The notes beneath the pieces are model-generated. The model saw nothing but the letters and a program-made list of their open reading frames with translations, had not been told where the DNA came from and did not search any database. Shown piece after piece: positions 6,543 through 7,194 of a DNA stretch of 7,194 bases (positions are counted from its first letter, which is position 1; the number at the start of each line of letters is the position of its first letter). The position numbers and the translations under genes are program-made. Source of the stretch: JBAXHO01 sp037138855 (GTDB lineage: Bacteria > Patescibacteriota > Dojkabacteria > B142 > OLB20); assembly GCA_037138855.1 (NCBI GenBank), contig JBAXHO010000080.1, positions 1 through 7,194 of the forward strand. The letters run 5' to 3'.

Positions 6543-6552
6543 TTATTTTCGA
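6530..6552. terminator. AT-rich hairpin between convergent genes, possible weak bidirectional terminator
   Basis: TCGAAAAT (6530-6537) pairs perfectly with ATTTTCGA (6545-6552) around a 7-nt loop. The left arm covers the last codons of the small gene and the loop covers its TAA stop. It lies between two genes that point at each other, where a shared terminator would be expected. No T-run follows on either strand and the stem has only two G-C pairs, so termination strength is doubtful. Confidence 0.25.
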
Positions 6553-6572
6553 ATGCTTATTAAATCTTCGCT

Positions 6573-6597
6573 ATTCGAGATTCGAAATTCAATTTTC
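6573..6597. repeat. TTCGA word cluster, second copy
   Basis: ATTCGAGATTC followed by GAAATTCAATTTTCG, closely related to the cluster at 5411-5449. It includes a 5-bp hairpin TTCGA-GAT-TCGAA (6574-6586). It lies in the 61-nt gap between the small gene and the convergent Gre-like gene and is not coding. Confidence 0.45.
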
Positions 6598-6603
6598 GTT
6601 TCC

Positions 6604-6969
6604 CTATACTATGCCAGCTACATAAAACGCGGTATTTTGCATGGTGATAATATCACCAATTTTTTTACCAACTAATTCCATGTAGTTTCGGGCATCGACC
6701 CAAACTACTGCGCCAATTTTCGTGGAAACCAATTTCACCCGGGAAGAAAAAGAAATAAATAATTCTTTACGCTCTAGTGATTTGGCCTGTTTCCAACGAA
6801 TTTGTAAAATCTTAACAGAATTTTCCAGAATATCCACTTTGGATAATAGCTGAAAATACCTTTTATTGTCGATTTCGACATTTTCTTTGGAAAGGAGAGT
6901 TTCGATATAAGCTAACTTTTTGGCTTTTTGGGAAATTTCCTCTCGAATTCGTTCGCTAATCTTTTGCAT
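6604..6969 (-). CDS. Small Gre-like transcription factor (coiled coil plus shortened GreA/GreB C-terminal domain)
   Basis: A 121-aa protein on the - strand, convergent with the small gene. Residues 1-70 are charged and helical, with heptad-like Leu/Ile spacing, and probably form a two-helix coiled coil whose turn carries KENVE (28-32), resembling the KENAE tip of GreA. The C-terminus VGKKIGDIITMQNTAFYVAGIV (100-121; key part GKKIGD at 101-106) matches the last strands of the GreA/GreB FKBP-like domain (G-K-x-x-G-D-x-x-x...V). Usual Gre proteins have about 158 residues. Here the first helix is about 12 residues shorter and roughly 25 residues of the middle of the C-terminal domain are absent. 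Gre factors enter the RNA polymerase secondary channel and stimulate RNA cleavage using acidic tip residues. The Glu (E29) is kept, but the Asp three residues before it is not (L26). A stop codon at 6979-6981 excludes a longer N-terminus. It stops with TAG, unlike the TAA of the other genes. The Gre assignment is moderate. Confidence 0.5.
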   Translation of the reverse strand: MQKISERIREEISQKAKKLAYIETLLSKENVEIDNKRYFQLLSKVDILENSVKILQIRWKQAKSLERKELFISFSSRVKLVSTKIGAVVWVDARNYMELVGKKIGDIITMQNTAFYVAGIV

Positions 6970-7194
6970 TGTATTAATTTAAAAATTAAAAAATACTATC
7001 ACTTTTATTAAACGATACTTCGTAAATTTAATCACCCGAAACTTACCAGAAACTAAAATGAAATTAGCATGAAAAAATTATTACTCAGCTTTTTACAGCC
7101 TTAATTATCAAGATATTCCAGCATTTTGAACCTTTCATTTCTTGTTTCAACAAATTATCACATTTTATTATCTGATATTATTTTAAATTAACTC
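6970..7194. other. Terminal AT-rich stretch with no supported gene
   Basis: These 225 nt should hold the promoter of the Gre-like gene, read leftward, but I find no convincing -35/-10 pair; TAGTAT on the - strand (6993-6998) is the best weak -10. Short frames such as an 11-codon MKKLLLSFLQP peptide at 7069-7104 look like chance. The word GATACTT at 7014-7020 matches a unit of the array at 1213-1254 but occurs only once here. Confidence 0.5.

Noticed and set aside
7069..7104. Eleven-codon MKKLLLSFLQP frame resembling the start of a signal peptide
   Set aside because: It stops after 11 codons, and the continuing open frame has an upstream TAG and no start codon, so a frameshifted gene is not supported.
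1..7194. Possible recoding of TGA, since no gene uses it as a stop
   Set aside because: Six genes are too few to interpret TGA absence, no in-frame TGA is needed for any protein, and tryptophan and glycine use normal codons.

Overview
The window reads as bacterial chromosome: AT-rich throughout, with four sizeable genes on the + strand, one small + strand gene and one convergent - strand gene. All reading frames are intact under the standard bacterial code. Five genes stop with TAA and one with TAG, and no in-frame TGA is needed, so there is no sign of a recoded genetic code. None of the six starts has a recognisable Shine-Dalgarno sequence. The spacers are full of short, degenerate, repeated words. 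With the very small Gre-like protein and the degenerate YjeF_N-like protein, this style suggests a reduced-genome lineage such as a Candidate Phyla Radiation (Patescibacteria/Parcubacteria-like) bacterium. That placement is an inference from style and is not proven by any marker gene here.

Region 1 (about 1-5511) is a MoxR / DUF58 / transglutaminase gene set. It encodes a MoxR-family AAA+ ATPase (125-1087), a membrane-anchored DUF58 protein (1280-2905) and a large membrane protein with an extracytoplasmic transglutaminase-like core of the TgpA type (2898-5372). The last two overlap by 8 nt and are probably translationally coupled. The ATPase is separated from them by an unusual 192-nt spacer holding a perfect-period 7-bp tandem array. 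In known relatives, MoxR ATPases act as chaperones or remodelling factors for DUF58/VWA partners, and the transglutaminase-like protein works at the cell envelope. The three products plausibly form one envelope-associated module whose substrate is not shown by the sequence. A stem-loop with a short T-run (5481-5511) is the best candidate end of this transcription unit.

Region 2 (5525-6229) is a stand-alone protein resembling the YjeF_N (NAD(P)H-hydrate epimerase) fold. It keeps the DALF and D-x-P-[ST]-G landmarks but has lost the glycine-rich NNGGDG loop, so its activity is doubtful.

Region 3 (6230-7194) holds a 60-codon gene of unknown function behind a perfect TATAAT box. A convergent - strand gene follows, for a 121-aa Gre-like protein that seems to be a minimised transcript-cleavage or secondary-channel factor. 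The last 225 nt contain no gene I can support.

The most unusual features are the spacer word arrays (especially the TTGATAC array, whose period puts -35-like and -10-like hexamers exactly 17 bp apart), the mini-Gre protein and the loop-less YjeF_N protein. I found no CRISPR array, mobile element, tRNA or rRNA.
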